In this document: positions 18,886-29,512 of the stretch, one piece after another
How positions within the stretch are numbered: position 1 is the first letter of the stretch
Layout: each line of letters starts with the position of its first letter
Assembly: GCF_007827955.1 (NCBI RefSeq)
Contig: NZ_VITR01000018.1
Span: 78,672-142,671, forward strand
Direction: 5' to 3'
From: Nitrospirillum pindoramense
Lineage (GTDB): Bacteria; Pseudomonadota; Alphaproteobacteria; Azospirillales; Azospirillaceae
DNA length: 64,000 bases
Made by a program: the position numbers and the translations under genes
The notes under the pieces: generated by a model
What the model saw: only the letters and a program-made list of their open reading frames with translations
What the model was told of the DNA's origin: nothing
Database searches by the model: none

Positions 18886-20249
<1,364 letters not shown>

Positions 20250-20255
20250 CCAGGG

Positions 20256-20294
20256 GCCTTCGGCTGCCCAAATGGGCGGCAGGCTTTGTTTTTG
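20256..20294 (+). terminator. Terminator-like hairpin after mreB
   Basis: The outer stem GCCT/AGGC (20256-20259, 20281-20284) and inner GCTGCCC/GGGCGGC (20263-20269, 20274-20280) close an AAAT loop. TTTGTTTTTG follows. It may partly uncouple abundant mreB from the downstream genes, a common arrangement. Confidence 0.6.
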
Positions 20295-20363
20295 TAGGGT
20301 GGGCCCGGATCGGTTCTGAACCGGACAGGATCCGGGGCCCCCTGTAGCGGACGGGGACTGCCT

Positions 20364-21242
20364 GTGAAGACGCGCAGCGGTGGCACCGCGCTCAGGATCG
20401 CAGCACCCATGCGGGCGCTGCTTCAGCGATTCTCATTCATGCTGATGGTGCTGGCCGCCATCGGGCTGATGATGATGACGCGCGCCGACCCCGTGTTCAT
20501 CGACGCCGCACGCGCCCGCGTCACCGACGCCTTCGCCCCCATCCTGGGTTTCATCGCCCGCCCCGCTGGCGCCGTCGCCAGCGTGTTGGAGTCGGGGCGC
20601 CAGCTGGTTTCCGTCTATGCGGAGAACCAGCGCCTGCGCGAGGATAACGAGCGGTTGCGCCAGTGGCAGCAGACGGCCCTGCGGCTGGAGGCGGAGAACA
20701 ACTCCCTGCGCGGCCTGCTCGCGTACAAGCCCGACCCCGCCGCCTCCTACATCACCGCCCGCGTCATCGCCGACCCCGGTGGCGCCTTCGTCCGGACCCT
20801 GGTGGTGATGGCCGGCCAGCGGGACGGCGTGCGCCGCGGCCAGGCCGCCATGGCCGGGCAGGGTGTCATCGGCCGCGTGGTGCAGGTGGGCGAGTGGTCG
20901 TCCCGCATCCTGCTGGTCACCGACCTGAACGCCCGCATTCCGGTGGTGCTGGAAACCACCCGGCAGCGCGCCATGCTGTCGGGTGACAATTCCGACCAGC
21001 CGCGCCTGATGTACATCCCCCGCGGTGTGGAGCCGACGGTGGGCGAACGGGTGTTCACCTCCGGCCACGGTGGCCTGTTCCCCGCCGGCCTGCCGGTGGG
21101 CGTCGTGGCCGCCACCCATGATGGCGAAACGCGGGTGACCCCCATCGTCGACCTGTCGCGCATCGAATACGTGCAGCTTGTCGATTTCGGTATCCCCGGC
21201 GGACTGGCGGCCGAGGCGGCCCAGCCCGGCGCGATGCAGTGA
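20364..21242 (+). CDS. mreC: Rod shape-determining protein MreC
   Basis: 292 residues. A short cytoplasmic N-terminus, one transmembrane helix (FMLMVLAAIGLMMMTRA, about 26-42), a coiled coil (ENQRLREDNERLRQWQQ, about 92-108), then the two beta-barrel domains with RVIADPGGAFVRTLVV and GQGVIGRVVQVGEWSSRILLV. It links MreB to PBP2 and MreD in the periplasm. The start codon is GTG at 20364 with GGGGA upstream; ATG 20409 is an alternative. Its stop overlaps mreD by four bases. Confidence 0.93.
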   Translation: MKTRSGGTALRIAAPMRALLQRFSFMLMVLAAIGLMMMTRADPVFIDAARARVTDAFAPILGFIARPAGAVASVLESGRQLVSVYAENQRLREDNERLRQWQQTALRLEAENNSLRGLLAYKPDPAASYITARVIADPGGAFVRTLVVMAGQRDGVRRGQAAMAGQGVIGRVVQVGEWSSRILLVTDLNARIPVVLETTRQRAMLSGDNSDQPRLMYIPRGVEPTVGERVFTSGHGGLFPAGLPVGVVAATHDGETRVTPIVDLSRIEYVQLVDFGIPGGLAAEAAQPGAMQ

Positions 21243-21760
21243 CGCTGGCCATGGCGGTCGGCATCTGGCAGCGGCTGGACCAGGCCGGTCGGAACTCGGT
21301 GCCGTTCAGCACCACGGTGGCGGCCATGCTGGTGGGTATGATGCCCCTGCAGTTGCCCGACTACTCCTTCGTGGCGCCGCCCCTCACCTTGATGGCCATC
21401 TACTACTGGGCGATCTATCGCCCCGACCTGCTGAAGCCCTATATGGCCTTCGGCATCGGGGTATTGCAGGATCTGCTGGGCGGATCGCCGCTGGGGATGA
21501 GCGCGCTGGTCTATGTGCTGTCCTACTGGCTGGTGTTGACCCAGCGCCGCTATTTCCTGGGCAATTCGTTCTGGTTCCTGTGGCTGGGGTTCGCCCTGGT
21601 GGCGGTGGGTGCCGGTGCCGTGCAGTGGGTGGCCTACAGCCTCATGACGGTGCACCTGGTGGCCCCCGGTAACGTGGTGGCCCAGGCGCTGCTGGCCATC
21701 GTGCTGTTTCCGGTTCCGGCCTGGTGCTTCAGCAAGCTGCACCGCAGTCTGCTGAGCTGA
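21239..21760 (+). CDS. mreD: Rod shape-determining protein MreD
   Basis: 173 residues with five or six hydrophobic helices, including the conserved YYWAIYRPDLLKPYMAFGIG and GVLQDLLGGSPLGMSALVY segments (the FxxGLLxDxxxGxxLG-type motif). Inner-membrane partner of MreC. The GTG start overlaps the mreC stop (GTGA), indicating translational coupling. Confidence 0.9.
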   Translation: MTLAMAVGIWQRLDQAGRNSVPFSTTVAAMLVGMMPLQLPDYSFVAPPLTLMAIYYWAIYRPDLLKPYMAFGIGVLQDLLGGSPLGMSALVYVLSYWLVLTQRRYFLGNSFWFLWLGFALVAVGAGAVQWVAYSLMTVHLVAPGNVVAQALLAIVLFPVPAWCFSKLHRSLLS

Positions 21761-21896
21761 CAGGGTGTTTTTCAGGCCAGCGACGGCTGGCCGGGCAGTT
21801 GAGTACCGAAGGGCGGGACGGTGAAGCCAAGCGGCGCCCGGCGCCCGAGGGGGCCCCTGGATCGGTCACGATCGGCGGCCGCAGTAAGAGGTTTAC

Positions 21897-23882
21897 ATGT
21901 TCAACGCGATCGATAGGGACGCCGAACGCCAGCGCGTCATGAACCGCCGCACGCTGGTGCTGGGCGGGCTCAAGGCCGGCGCCTTGTCCGCTCTGGTGGC
22001 GCGTCTCTATTACCTGCAGGTCCTGGAAGGCGACCACTACACCACGCTGGCGGAGGACAACCGCATCTCCCTGCGCCTGCTGGCGCCCTCGCGCGGCATC
22101 ATCGTCGACCGCGCCGGCGTGCCCCTGGCGGTGAACGAGCAGAATTTCCGCGCCGTCCTGGTGTCCGAACGCACCGATGACGTGGACGAGACGCTGGACA
22201 AGGTGGTCAAGCTGCTGCCGCTGACGGACGCCGACCGCCGCCGCATCCTGCGCGATGTCGACCGCCTGCGCTCCTTCGCGCCGGTGACCCTGCGGGAGAA
22301 CCTGACCTGGGACCAGGTGTCGGCCATCGAGGTCAACCTGCCCGACCTGCCCGGCGTGTCCATCGAGGTGGGGCAGGTGCGCTCCTACCCCTTCGGGGAA
22401 CAGGCGGCCCATATCCTGGGCTACGTCGGCGTGGTGTCGGAGCAGGAGTTGCAGAACGCGCGCGATCCGCTGCTGTCCCTGCCGGGGTTCCGCATCGGAA
22501 AGAGCGGCATCGAGCGCAAGCATGACCTGGCCCTGCGCGGCACCGCCGGGACCAGCCAGCTGGAGGTCAACGCCGTGGGCCGCGTCGTGCGTGAGCTGGC
22601 GCGCAATGATGGTCAGCCGGGCCACCAGGTGACCCTGACCATCGACGCCAAACTGCAGTACTACGCCCAGCAGCGCCTGGCGGAGCATGAGAGTGCGGCG
22701 GCCGTGGTGCTGGACGTGCAGACGGGCGGCGTCCTGGCGCTGGCCTCCCATCCCAGCTTCGATCCCAACCAGTTCGCCATGGGGATCCCGCAGGACCTGT
22801 ACGACAGCCTGATCAAGAATGAGGCCTCCCCCCTGACCAACAAGGTGGTGGCGGGCCATTACGCGCCCGGATCAACTTTCAAGCCCATGACCGCGCTGGC
22901 GGGGCTGGAGGCCGGCGTGGACCCCACCCACCGCGTCTTCTGCCCGGGGCACTATGATTTCGGCGGCCATACCTTCCACTGCTACAAGAAGGGCGGCCAC
23001 GGGTCCGTTGACATGCACGACGCCATCCGCATGTCGTGCGACGTCTATTTCTATGACCTGGCGCGGCGTATCGGGGTGGACCGCATCGCCGACATGGCCC
23101 GCCGCTTCGGCCTGGGTGAACGGACCGACCTGGACCTCCCGGGCGAGAAGAACGGCATCATCCCCGACACCAAGTGGAAGCGGCGGACCTACAAGGAAAA
23201 TTGGTACGATGGCGAAACGTTGAGCGTCGCCATTGGCCAGGGCTATGTCACGGCCACCCCCATCCAGCTGGCGGTGATGTGCGCCCGCCTGGCCAGCGGC
23301 GGCAAGGCGGTTAAGCCCCACCTGACCAAGGCGGTGGAGCAGGAATACACCGAGCAGACGGTTTGGCCCGACATCGGCGTGAAGCCGGAGTTCATCCAGC
23401 GCATCCTGGCCGGCATGGCCGGTGTGACCTCCGCCGGCGGCACGGCCTATGCCGCCCGCATCACCCAGCCGGGCATGGAGATGGGCGGCAAGTCCGGCAC
23501 CGCCCAGGTCAAGCGCATCACCATGGCGGAGCGCAACGCGGGCCTCTTGAAGGCCGAGCGGCCGTGGAAGGACCGCGACAATGCCCTGTTCATCGCCTTC
23601 GCGCCGGTGCAGGCGCCCCGGTATGCCTGCGCCGTCATTGTCGAGCATGGCGTGGGCGGCAGCTCGGTCGCGGCCCCCATCGCCCGTGACCTGCTGCTGG
23701 AAATCCAGTTGATGGAGGCCGCGCGGGCCCAGCAAGCCGATGCCAGCCCCGCGGCGGGCCCGGCGCCAGGCGATGCGCCCACCGCTTCCGGCCAGGCCAT
23801 CCCTTCCGCTCAACCCGCCGCCCCGCCCCTGACCCGGGTCACCAGCGTGCCGGCCGCGCCGGGGGAAGGGACCCCGCAATGA
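21897..23882 (+). CDS. mrdA: Penicillin-binding protein 2 (peptidoglycan transpeptidase)
   Basis: 661 residues. One N-terminal membrane anchor (about 17-40), the PBP dimerisation domain, then the transpeptidase domain with active-site SxxK in PGSTFKPMTA (about 324), SCD (RMSCDVYFYD, the SxN-equivalent) and KSGTAQV (about 534). The last 50 residues are an Ala/Pro-rich tail, longer than in E. coli. It cross-links peptidoglycan during elongation, acting with RodA. ATG 21897 has AAGAGG eight bases upstream. It overlaps rodA by four bases. Confidence 0.95.
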   Translation: MFNAIDRDAERQRVMNRRTLVLGGLKAGALSALVARLYYLQVLEGDHYTTLAEDNRISLRLLAPSRGIIVDRAGVPLAVNEQNFRAVLVSERTDDVDETLDKVVKLLPLTDADRRRILRDVDRLRSFAPVTLRENLTWDQVSAIEVNLPDLPGVSIEVGQVRSYPFGEQAAHILGYVGVVSEQELQNARDPLLSLPGFRIGKSGIERKHDLALRGTAGTSQLEVNAVGRVVRELARNDGQPGHQVTLTIDAKLQYYAQQRLAEHESAAAVVLDVQTGGVLALASHPSFDPNQFAMGIPQDLYDSLIKNEASPLTNKVVAGHYAPGSTFKPMTALAGLEAGVDPTHRVFCPGHYDFGGHTFHCYKKGGHGSVDMHDAIRMSCDVYFYDLARRIGVDRIADMARRFGLGERTDLDLPGEKNGIIPDTKWKRRTYKENWYDGETLSVAIGQGYVTATPIQLAVMCARLASGGKAVKPHLTKAVEQEYTEQTVWPDIGVKPEFIQRILAGMAGVTSAGGTAYAARITQPGMEMGGKSGTAQVKRITMAERNAGLLKAERPWKDRDNALFIAFAPVQAPRYACAVIVEHGVGGSSVAAPIARDLLLEIQLMEAARAQQADASPAAGPAPGDAPTASGQAIPSAQPAAPPLTRVTSVPAAPGEGTPQ

Positions 23883-25033
23883 TGAACCTCGACATGGGGC
23901 TCGACCCCCAATCCAACATGAGCCTCAGCGAGAAGCTGGGCCAGATCAGTTGGAGCCTGGTGCTGCTGATCACTGCCGTGGCCTGCATCGGCTTCGCCAT
24001 GCTCTATTCGGCCGCTAACGGCAATTTCGATCCCTGGGCCACACGCCAGATCATGCGCTTTGCCGTGGGCGCGGTGATCATGCTGGTCGTGGCGCTGATC
24101 GACATCCGCATCTGGCTGAAGTTCTCCTACTTCCTCTATGGCATCGCCTTCTTCCTGCTGATCGTGGTGGAGGTGATGGGCCATGTCGGCATGGGGGCCC
24201 AGCGCTGGATCGACCTGGGCTTCATGCAGCTGCAACCGTCGGAGCTGATGAAGGTGACGCTGGTGATGGCGCTGGCGCGCTATTTCCATGGCGCCTCGCT
24301 GGAGGATACCGGCCGCATCACCTTCCTCATCCCGGCCTTGATCATGATCGTGGCGCCCGTCTGCCTGGTGCTGCTGCAGCCCAACCTGGGCACCTCGCTC
24401 ATGCTGCTGATGGTGTCGGGCGCCATCTTCTGGCTGGTGGGCGTGCGGCTGTGGAAGTTCGCGTTGGTCATCGGCGGTGTATTGGCCGCCATCCCGGTCA
24501 TCTGGCACTTCATGCACGACTACCAGAGGAACCGGGTGAACACCTTCCTGAACCCCGAGAACGACCCCCTGGGCCACGGCTACCACATCATGCAGTCCAA
24601 GATCGCCCTGGGCTCCGGCGGCATGTTCGGCAAGGGCTTCCTCATGGGCTCGCAAAGCCACCTGAACTTCCTGCCGGAGAAGCAGACGGACTTCATCTTC
24701 ACCATGCTGGCGGAGGAGATGGGCATGGTGGGGGCCCTGGTCTTCCTGGCCCTCTATACCCTGCTGCTGGTCTACGGCTATGTCATCGCCATGCGCTGTC
24801 GGCACCAGTATGGCCGGCTGGTGGCCATGGGGCTGACGGTGAACCTGTTCCTGTACATGTTCATCAACATCGCCATGGTCATGGGCCTGATCCCCGTCGT
24901 GGGCGTGCCCCTGCCGCTGATCTCCTACGGCGGGTCATCGGCGTTGACGGTCATGACCGGCTTCGGCCTGCTGCTGTGCGTCCACGTTCATCGCGACGTG
25001 CGCATGTCCCGCCGCGGCATGAGCGATTTCTGA
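23879..25033 (+). CDS. rodA: Rod shape-determining protein RodA (SEDS glycosyltransferase)
   Basis: 384 residues with about ten transmembrane helices. SEDS hallmarks are the essential aspartate loop in FLMGSQSHLNFLPEKQTDFIFTMLAEE (split over about 253-281) and the C-terminal PVVGVPLPLISYGGSS motif. It polymerises lipid II into glycan strands with PBP2. The ATG overlaps the mrdA stop (ATGA). Last gene of the rod-shape cluster. Confidence 0.95.
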   Translation: MMNLDMGLDPQSNMSLSEKLGQISWSLVLLITAVACIGFAMLYSAANGNFDPWATRQIMRFAVGAVIMLVVALIDIRIWLKFSYFLYGIAFFLLIVVEVMGHVGMGAQRWIDLGFMQLQPSELMKVTLVMALARYFHGASLEDTGRITFLIPALIMIVAPVCLVLLQPNLGTSLMLLMVSGAIFWLVGVRLWKFALVIGGVLAAIPVIWHFMHDYQRNRVNTFLNPENDPLGHGYHIMQSKIALGSGGMFGKGFLMGSQSHLNFLPEKQTDFIFTMLAEEMGMVGALVFLALYTLLLVYGYVIAMRCRHQYGRLVAMGLTVNLFLYMFINIAMVMGLIPVVGVPLPLISYGGSSALTVMTGFGLLLCVHVHRDVRMSRRGMSDF

Positions 25034-25085
25034 CGCCCCCGGTTCGCGCAAGGGCGCCATGCGAAGGCGCCCCTGCATTTTTCTG

Positions 25086-25114
25086 TCGACAAGCACCGCC
25101 TATCGCCGTATGAA
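25086..25114 (+). promoter_or_regulatory. Promoter of the first tRNA-Lys gene
   Basis: TCGACA (25086-25091), exactly 17 bases, then TATGAA (25109-25114). The same arrangement recurs in front of the second tRNA copy. A GC-rich discriminator region (CCGCCCTCACC) follows, as in stable-RNA promoters. Confidence 0.6.
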
Positions 25115-25174
25115 ACCGCCCTCACCGCGACACAGCGCGGATGACCGGCGCCACGGCGGCGGTCCATGAGGGGC

Positions 25175-25250
<76 letters not shown>

Positions 25251-25429
25251 CTCCTCTCCCTTGAAAATTCGACGTTCATTCAGGCGCCATGCTGATGTGC
25301 CCGCCGTTGGGCGCGCTTGCTAAGTCCCTGCCTTGCCAATCAATTTTCGGTATGCGGCGTGTATCGTTCGCCGCATGGGTGCCATTCCTGGCGGCTGGCT
25401 GATGACGCGCTTTTGCTGTCATTTTTCTG

Positions 25430-25458
25430 TCGACAAGGGCGCGCCGGAACGCTACAAA
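25430..25458 (+). promoter_or_regulatory. Promoter of the second tRNA-Lys gene
   Basis: TCGACA (25430-25435), 17 bases, TACAAA (25453-25458). It lies within an 18-base block identical to the one upstream of copy 1 (25076-25093 and 25420-25437). Confidence 0.6.
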
Positions 25459-25519
25459 GCGGCCCTCACCGGGACGCAACGCCCGGCGGCCGGCGCCTCG
25501 GCGGCGGCTCATGAGGGGC

Positions 25520-25595
<76 letters not shown>

Positions 25596-25746
25596 CTCCT
25601 CTTTTTTTCCACAAAATCCAACGGTGTCGCCAAGCAGTGAAAATCGCTGCCGGGCTGGAGCATACTTTTATGCCCGCCGTTGACCTTTCATTTGGAGGAG
25701 GGTCGCGGAGGCCGCGTTTGGCCACCCCCGCGACGGCTTTGCCGGT

Positions 25747-26628
25747 TTATGGCTGTGCATCCAGCCAGGCCGGAATATTGTCGAAAGTCTTGTCTTCCAT
25801 ACCCATGCCGACCCGCAAATTCAGCCCGCCATCGGCTCCGTTCACGAAGCGGACGCTGCCCACACCCAGGGTCCGTTGCGCCACCACGCGGTCCTTGCCT
25901 GTTGCCAGGTTGAGGACATGTGCCTCGTCAGCCCCCGAACCGATATAGGCGGCATAGGGCACGCCGCCAGCCAGAGTCCAGCCCACATGTAGGGTCAGGT
26001 CAGGCACTGCTGTCTTGGACGTGGGGCCAGCCAGGTGGATTGATACCATGTTTCCCGATTTAGTATTGATGAAGCCATAGGATGGAGCGCCCGCCAGGGA
26101 GCGCAAAAGGCCACCGCTGTGTTCCTCAGGCCCCTGCAGCAGCGCATAACCGGTACCGCAAGGATCGCCCAGCTGGTCGGGAAATACGGCCCAGCCTGGT
26201 TGCAGGGAAATCTGGTCGACTTGACCATCCACATGCAGGCGCGCCAGCAGACCGGCCCGGGAGACAATCACGCCGTCGCCGCAAGCCCAGATGCGCTGGG
26301 CTTGCACTTGCCGTTGTGATCCGGCCAGGGTGACCAGCCAGCCGCTGTCGCCATGCTGCGCCTGGGCTACGGGAGTCGGAGCGTTAGTAGCGAGGTCCAA
26401 GACCTTGATGGTGAACTGTTCGCCCTGGACGGAGCGAGGACCCCGAACGAAATAGGCGATCTTGTTGGAACTGGTGTCCAGGGAAGCGCTGGTAATGTCG
26501 CCGTCCAGGTCGGTATAGGGGCGGCCGTCGATCGTGATGCCGCCCTGTGTCCTGCGAATTTCCGTCGCCTGAGTCGATGAAAAGGAAAGGGCGAGCAGCA
26601 CCGCCGGAATAACGGTAATTAATCTCAT
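25747..26628 (-). CDS. Exported hypothetical protein, 293 residues
   Basis: A clear signal peptide (MRLITVIPAVLLALSFSSTQA, residues 1-21, cleaved near QA|T) is followed by about 270 residues rich in beta-forming segments. Repeated short hydrophobic strands with Gly turns (ITIDGRPYTDLDGD; HVLNLATGKDRVV) are compatible with a beta-propeller-like fold, but I recognise no family. Two cysteines (WACGDG, GDPCGTG) could form a disulfide. It reads toward the tRNA genes and has the next gene's terminator upstream of it, so it is a separate unit. Confidence 0.7.
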   Translation of the reverse strand: MRLITVIPAVLLALSFSSTQATEIRRTQGGITIDGRPYTDLDGDITSASLDTSSNKIAYFVRGPRSVQGEQFTIKVLDLATNAPTPVAQAQHGDSGWLVTLAGSQRQVQAQRIWACGDGVIVSRAGLLARLHVDGQVDQISLQPGWAVFPDQLGDPCGTGYALLQGPEEHSGGLLRSLAGAPSYGFINTKSGNMVSIHLAGPTSKTAVPDLTLHVGWTLAGGVPYAAYIGSGADEAHVLNLATGKDRVVAQRTLGVGSVRFVNGADGGLNLRVGMGMEDKTFDNIPAWLDAQP

Positions 26629-26772
26629 TTTGTTTCCATTTTTATTAATCTAAGGAAGTGTCTGGTGGATATAGCTACCAGAATTCCATTTCTGATCAAC
26701 GTGAAGGTGAGCGAAAAAGGTATCCATTTAACAACCGGTATGCATCGCCGCGTTGGTTGCCAGAAAACGAAA

Positions 26773-26794
26773 AAGGGCGCCCGAAGGCGCCCTT
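26773..26794 (-). terminator. Terminator of the pagL gene
   Basis: Stem AAGGGCGCC/GGCGCCCTT around a CGAA loop. On the minus strand it is followed by TTTTCGTTTTC. It lies 34 bp after the pagL stop. Confidence 0.75.
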
Positions 26795-26827
26795 GATCAT
26801 CTCAGCCCTTGATGGCTTGGGATCGGC

Positions 26828-27364
26828 TTACCAGCCGCCGAACAGCCAGCTGGTGGGGATGTGATAGTACAGGGTCACGATCTCGGAACCGGGGTTCACC
26901 TCGCCGATGCCGGCGTTGGAGATGTGGCCGAAGGACAGGCCCAGGCGGCTCTGGTTCTCGAACTTGTACGAGATTTCGGCGGTGGAGCGGAACTCCACCC
27001 AGCTGCCGAGGTTCTTGCCGCTGCCGGTGCCATAGACGCCGACGCCGAAGTTGGGCGTGAAGTCGAAGGAGCTGCCCAGCGGAATGTCGAACAGGATGCC
27101 GCCGACACCATAGGCGCCGCCCTGGCCGGTGAACTCACCACCCACCCATGGGCTGATCCGGATCCAGCTGCTGGAGAACAGCGCGGTGTTGGGGCGATAC
27201 TCGATGCGATAGTCGGTCGTGTTGTGCTTCGGCCCGGTCCGCAGCACGTCGTACTCGCCGATGCCGAGGCTGAGGAAGCTGGGGGTGTCCTCGGCGAAAG
27301 CCGGCGCCGCGACTGAAACCAGCCCCAACGCCAATACCGTGGACTTGAGAAGACGCCGTAGCAC
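26828..27364 (-). CDS. pagL: Lipid A 3-O-deacylase PagL
   Basis: 178 residues from a GTG at 27364 that has AAGGA eight bases upstream. A signal peptide (cleavage after AFA, about 24) is followed by an eight-strand beta-barrel-like protein ending in an aromatic residue (FGGW). The catalytic triad fits PagL: His147 and Ser149 in GHISNAG and Glu161, the same His+2/+14 spacing as in Pseudomonas PagL. It removes the 3-O acyl chain from lipid A in the outer membrane, which can lower endotoxicity and polymyxin sensitivity. Monocistronic, with its own terminator. Confidence 0.88.
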   Translation of the reverse strand: MLRRLLKSTVLALGLVSVAAPAFAEDTPSFLSLGIGEYDVLRTGPKHNTTDYRIEYRPNTALFSSSWIRISPWVGGEFTGQGGAYGVGGILFDIPLGSSFDFTPNFGVGVYGTGSGKNLGSWVEFRSTAEISYKFENQSRLGLSFGHISNAGIGEVNPGSEIVTLYYHIPTSWLFGGW

Positions 27365-27749
27365 GACCGTGATCCTTAATAAGAAGTTTCCAGGATGATT
27401 CCCGAATGAGGCAGGCAACTCAACGGGCAAAGCAGTGACCGCTACCTTTTGCCTCGCATAGCCGCCAACTGTTGCGCATATGCGACAAAGAGGCGTCCAG
27501 CCAGACAGGCTACACACGCGCAAGGCCTTACCTTCGATCCCGTCGCCGCACTTGATAGGTCCGGCCGGTTACAATTTCATGAAGAGACGCTGTATGGGCG
27601 CGATATCCGTCCTTATATGGTTTCGTTGCCACATCACTGTCAGGGTCATAGGACGCAAGGCAGGGGTGATTGGGGTATTCGTCCCGCTGCCAGCAAAAGG
27701 GACGTACGCCGCACGTCGGCCTGTCATAAAACATCGCTAAAATCGGCTT
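27365..27749. other. Intergenic region between divergent pagL and the COG2187 gene
   Basis: 385 bases. It should hold both promoters. A perfect 10-bp palindrome CGCATATGCG is at 27475-27484. An open frame at 27480-27740 has poor composition and no ribosome site and is not called. No FNR-like box is seen on this side. Confidence 0.4.
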
Positions 27750-29366
27750 ATGGATCTGTGTCCGGCGCCCACGATCTCGTCCTCCATGGACCAGGCCGCC
27801 ACGATCGCCCTGCTGGGCGATGCGGCGACCCATCAGGGTTTGGCGGTGGAGCGAATCGACACCGACGGCGCCGTCATCTTCCTGGCTGGCGACCGGGCCT
27901 ATAAAATCCGCCGCGCGGTCCACTTCCCCCACCTGGATCTGTCCACGCCCGACAGGCGGCGGCGGGTGGCCCTGGCCGAGGTGGCGGTCAACCGGCGCAC
28001 GGCCCCGGGCCTGTATGAGGGGGTGCTGGCCGTGGTGCCGGGCGCCCATGGCCGGCTGGTGTTGGCGCCGGCGGGCCCAGGCGCCGATGCCGCGGCCGTG
28101 GACTGGGTGGTGGTCATGCGCCGCTTCGCCGAATCCGGCCTGTTCGACCGCCAGGCGGAGGCGGGGCTGCTGACCCGCGACGGCATGCGCGCCGTGGCCG
28201 ATGCCGTGGCCTCCCTGCACGAAAGCGCCCATGACGAAACCCCCGACCGTCCGGATCGCCCCCCGCCCGGCGGCGTCGAGGCGGTGCGGGCGGCGGTGGC
28301 CGGTGCGCTGGGCGCCCTGCGCCTGCATCCCGACCTGTTCGATCCCCCCGCCCTGGACCGGCTGGAAGGGGGGCTGATGGGAGCCGTCACCCGACAGGAA
28401 TGGCTGATCGAACGGCGCCGGCGCTCTGGTTATGTCCGGCCCTGCCACGGCGACCTGCAACTGGGCAACATCTGCGTCTGGGCTGACCAGCCCACCCTTT
28501 TCGGCGCCGCCATCCTGCTGGACGAAGCCGGCGGGCAGGAAGGCGAGGCGGCCGGTGGTGGCCCGGCGGTCATCGATGTCTTCCATGACCTGGCCTACCT
28601 GCTGATGGATCTGGAGCATCGGCGGCTAAGGCCGTTCGCCAACCTGGTGCTGAACCGGTATCTGGAGCAGACCGGGGACTTCGCCGGCTTGGCCCTGCTG
28701 CCGCTGTTCATCAGCCTGTGCGCGGCCATCCGCGCCCACATGACGGCCAGCACCGCCGCCGCCCGGCGGCCGGTGGGGGCGGGCGCCTCCTTCCGGCGGG
28801 AGGCGGCGGCCTATCTGGATTTGGCCTTGTCCGCCCTGAATCCACGGGCGCCCCGGCTGATCGCCATCGGCGGCCTGCCCGGCACGGGCAAGTCCACCTT
28901 GGCCCGCATGCTGGCGCCGGAGATCGGACCCATCCCTGGGGCCGTCATCCTGCAGTCCGAGTCCCTGCGCCGCCGCCTGTTGGATGCGCCGGAGGAGGGA
29001 ACGCTGGCCGCGTCCGGCTACAGCGAAGCGGTGACGGCCCGCGTCTATGGTGAGATGGCGGGACGCGCCGGCCTGGTGCTGGAGGCCGGCCATGCCGTGG
29101 TGGCCGACGCCGTCTACGCCCGTCCGGACCAGCGCGCGGACATCGAGGCCGTGGCCCATGCGGCGCCCGTGCCCTTCCTGGGCCTCTGGCTGGTGCTGAA
29201 CCAGCAGCAGGCCACGGATGAGGGGCGGCCCAAGGGCGAACGGGGCGGGCGCGGCCTGGGTGAGATGCGTTGGGATATCCTGTCCGTCCTGGGATCCGCC
29301 GCCGATGTGGCCCGCCGGCTGCTGAGCCAACTAACCAGGCCGGAACCCTGGCGGACCGAGGCGTGA
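27750..29366 (+). CDS. Two-domain aminoglycoside-phosphotransferase-like / P-loop kinase protein (COG2187-COG0645)
   Basis: 538 residues. The N-terminal half (about 10-340) is a phosphotransferase-like kinase fold with VYKIRR-type lysine (AYKIRRAVHFPHLDL), the catalytic loop PCHGDLQLGNICVW and the metal site VIDVFHDLAYLLMDLEH. The C-terminal half has a P-loop, AIGGLPGTGKSTLAR (about 372-386), of the zeta-toxin/kinase type. The substrate is unknown. Genes of this type often sit with universal stress proteins in oxygen-responsive (FNR/FixK/DNR) clusters, and here a usp gene follows 146 bp downstream. ATG 27786 is an alternative start. Confidence 0.8.
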   Translation: MDLCPAPTISSSMDQAATIALLGDAATHQGLAVERIDTDGAVIFLAGDRAYKIRRAVHFPHLDLSTPDRRRRVALAEVAVNRRTAPGLYEGVLAVVPGAHGRLVLAPAGPGADAAAVDWVVVMRRFAESGLFDRQAEAGLLTRDGMRAVADAVASLHESAHDETPDRPDRPPPGGVEAVRAAVAGALGALRLHPDLFDPPALDRLEGGLMGAVTRQEWLIERRRRSGYVRPCHGDLQLGNICVWADQPTLFGAAILLDEAGGQEGEAAGGGPAVIDVFHDLAYLLMDLEHRRLRPFANLVLNRYLEQTGDFAGLALLPLFISLCAAIRAHMTASTAAARRPVGAGASFRREAAAYLDLALSALNPRAPRLIAIGGLPGTGKSTLARMLAPEIGPIPGAVILQSESLRRRLLDAPEEGTLAASGYSEAVTARVYGEMAGRAGLVLEAGHAVVADAVYARPDQRADIEAVAHAAPVPFLGLWLVLNQQQATDEGRPKGERGGRGLGEMRWDILSVLGSAADVARRLLSQLTRPEPWRTEA

Positions 29367-29417
29367 GGCGCCGGCTTTCCCCGTGGCCCTTGCTCCCGGG
29401 GGGGTACGGGTCCATGC

Positions 29418-29431
29418 TTGAGGCACGTCAA
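29418..29431 (+). promoter_or_regulatory. FNR/FixK-like box upstream of the usp gene
   Basis: TTGAGGCACGTCAA is TTGA-N6-TCAA, the outer half-sites of the CRP/FNR family anaerobox TTGAT-N4-ATCAA. It lies 82 bases before the start codon at 29513, compatible with activation from about -40. Inferred meaning: the stress protein is induced at low oxygen. Confidence 0.5.
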
Positions 29432-29512
29432 TGCGTGCATCCGTCCAAACGGTGAAGCTTCTCCATGATGTGCCGGCCGCCTGAGCGCCGGCGTCCAGAG
29501 GAGAACGGCCCC

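Noticed and set aside
27480..27740. 86-codon frame in the pagL/COG2187 gap
   Set aside because: No ribosome site, unlike composition, no recognisable features.
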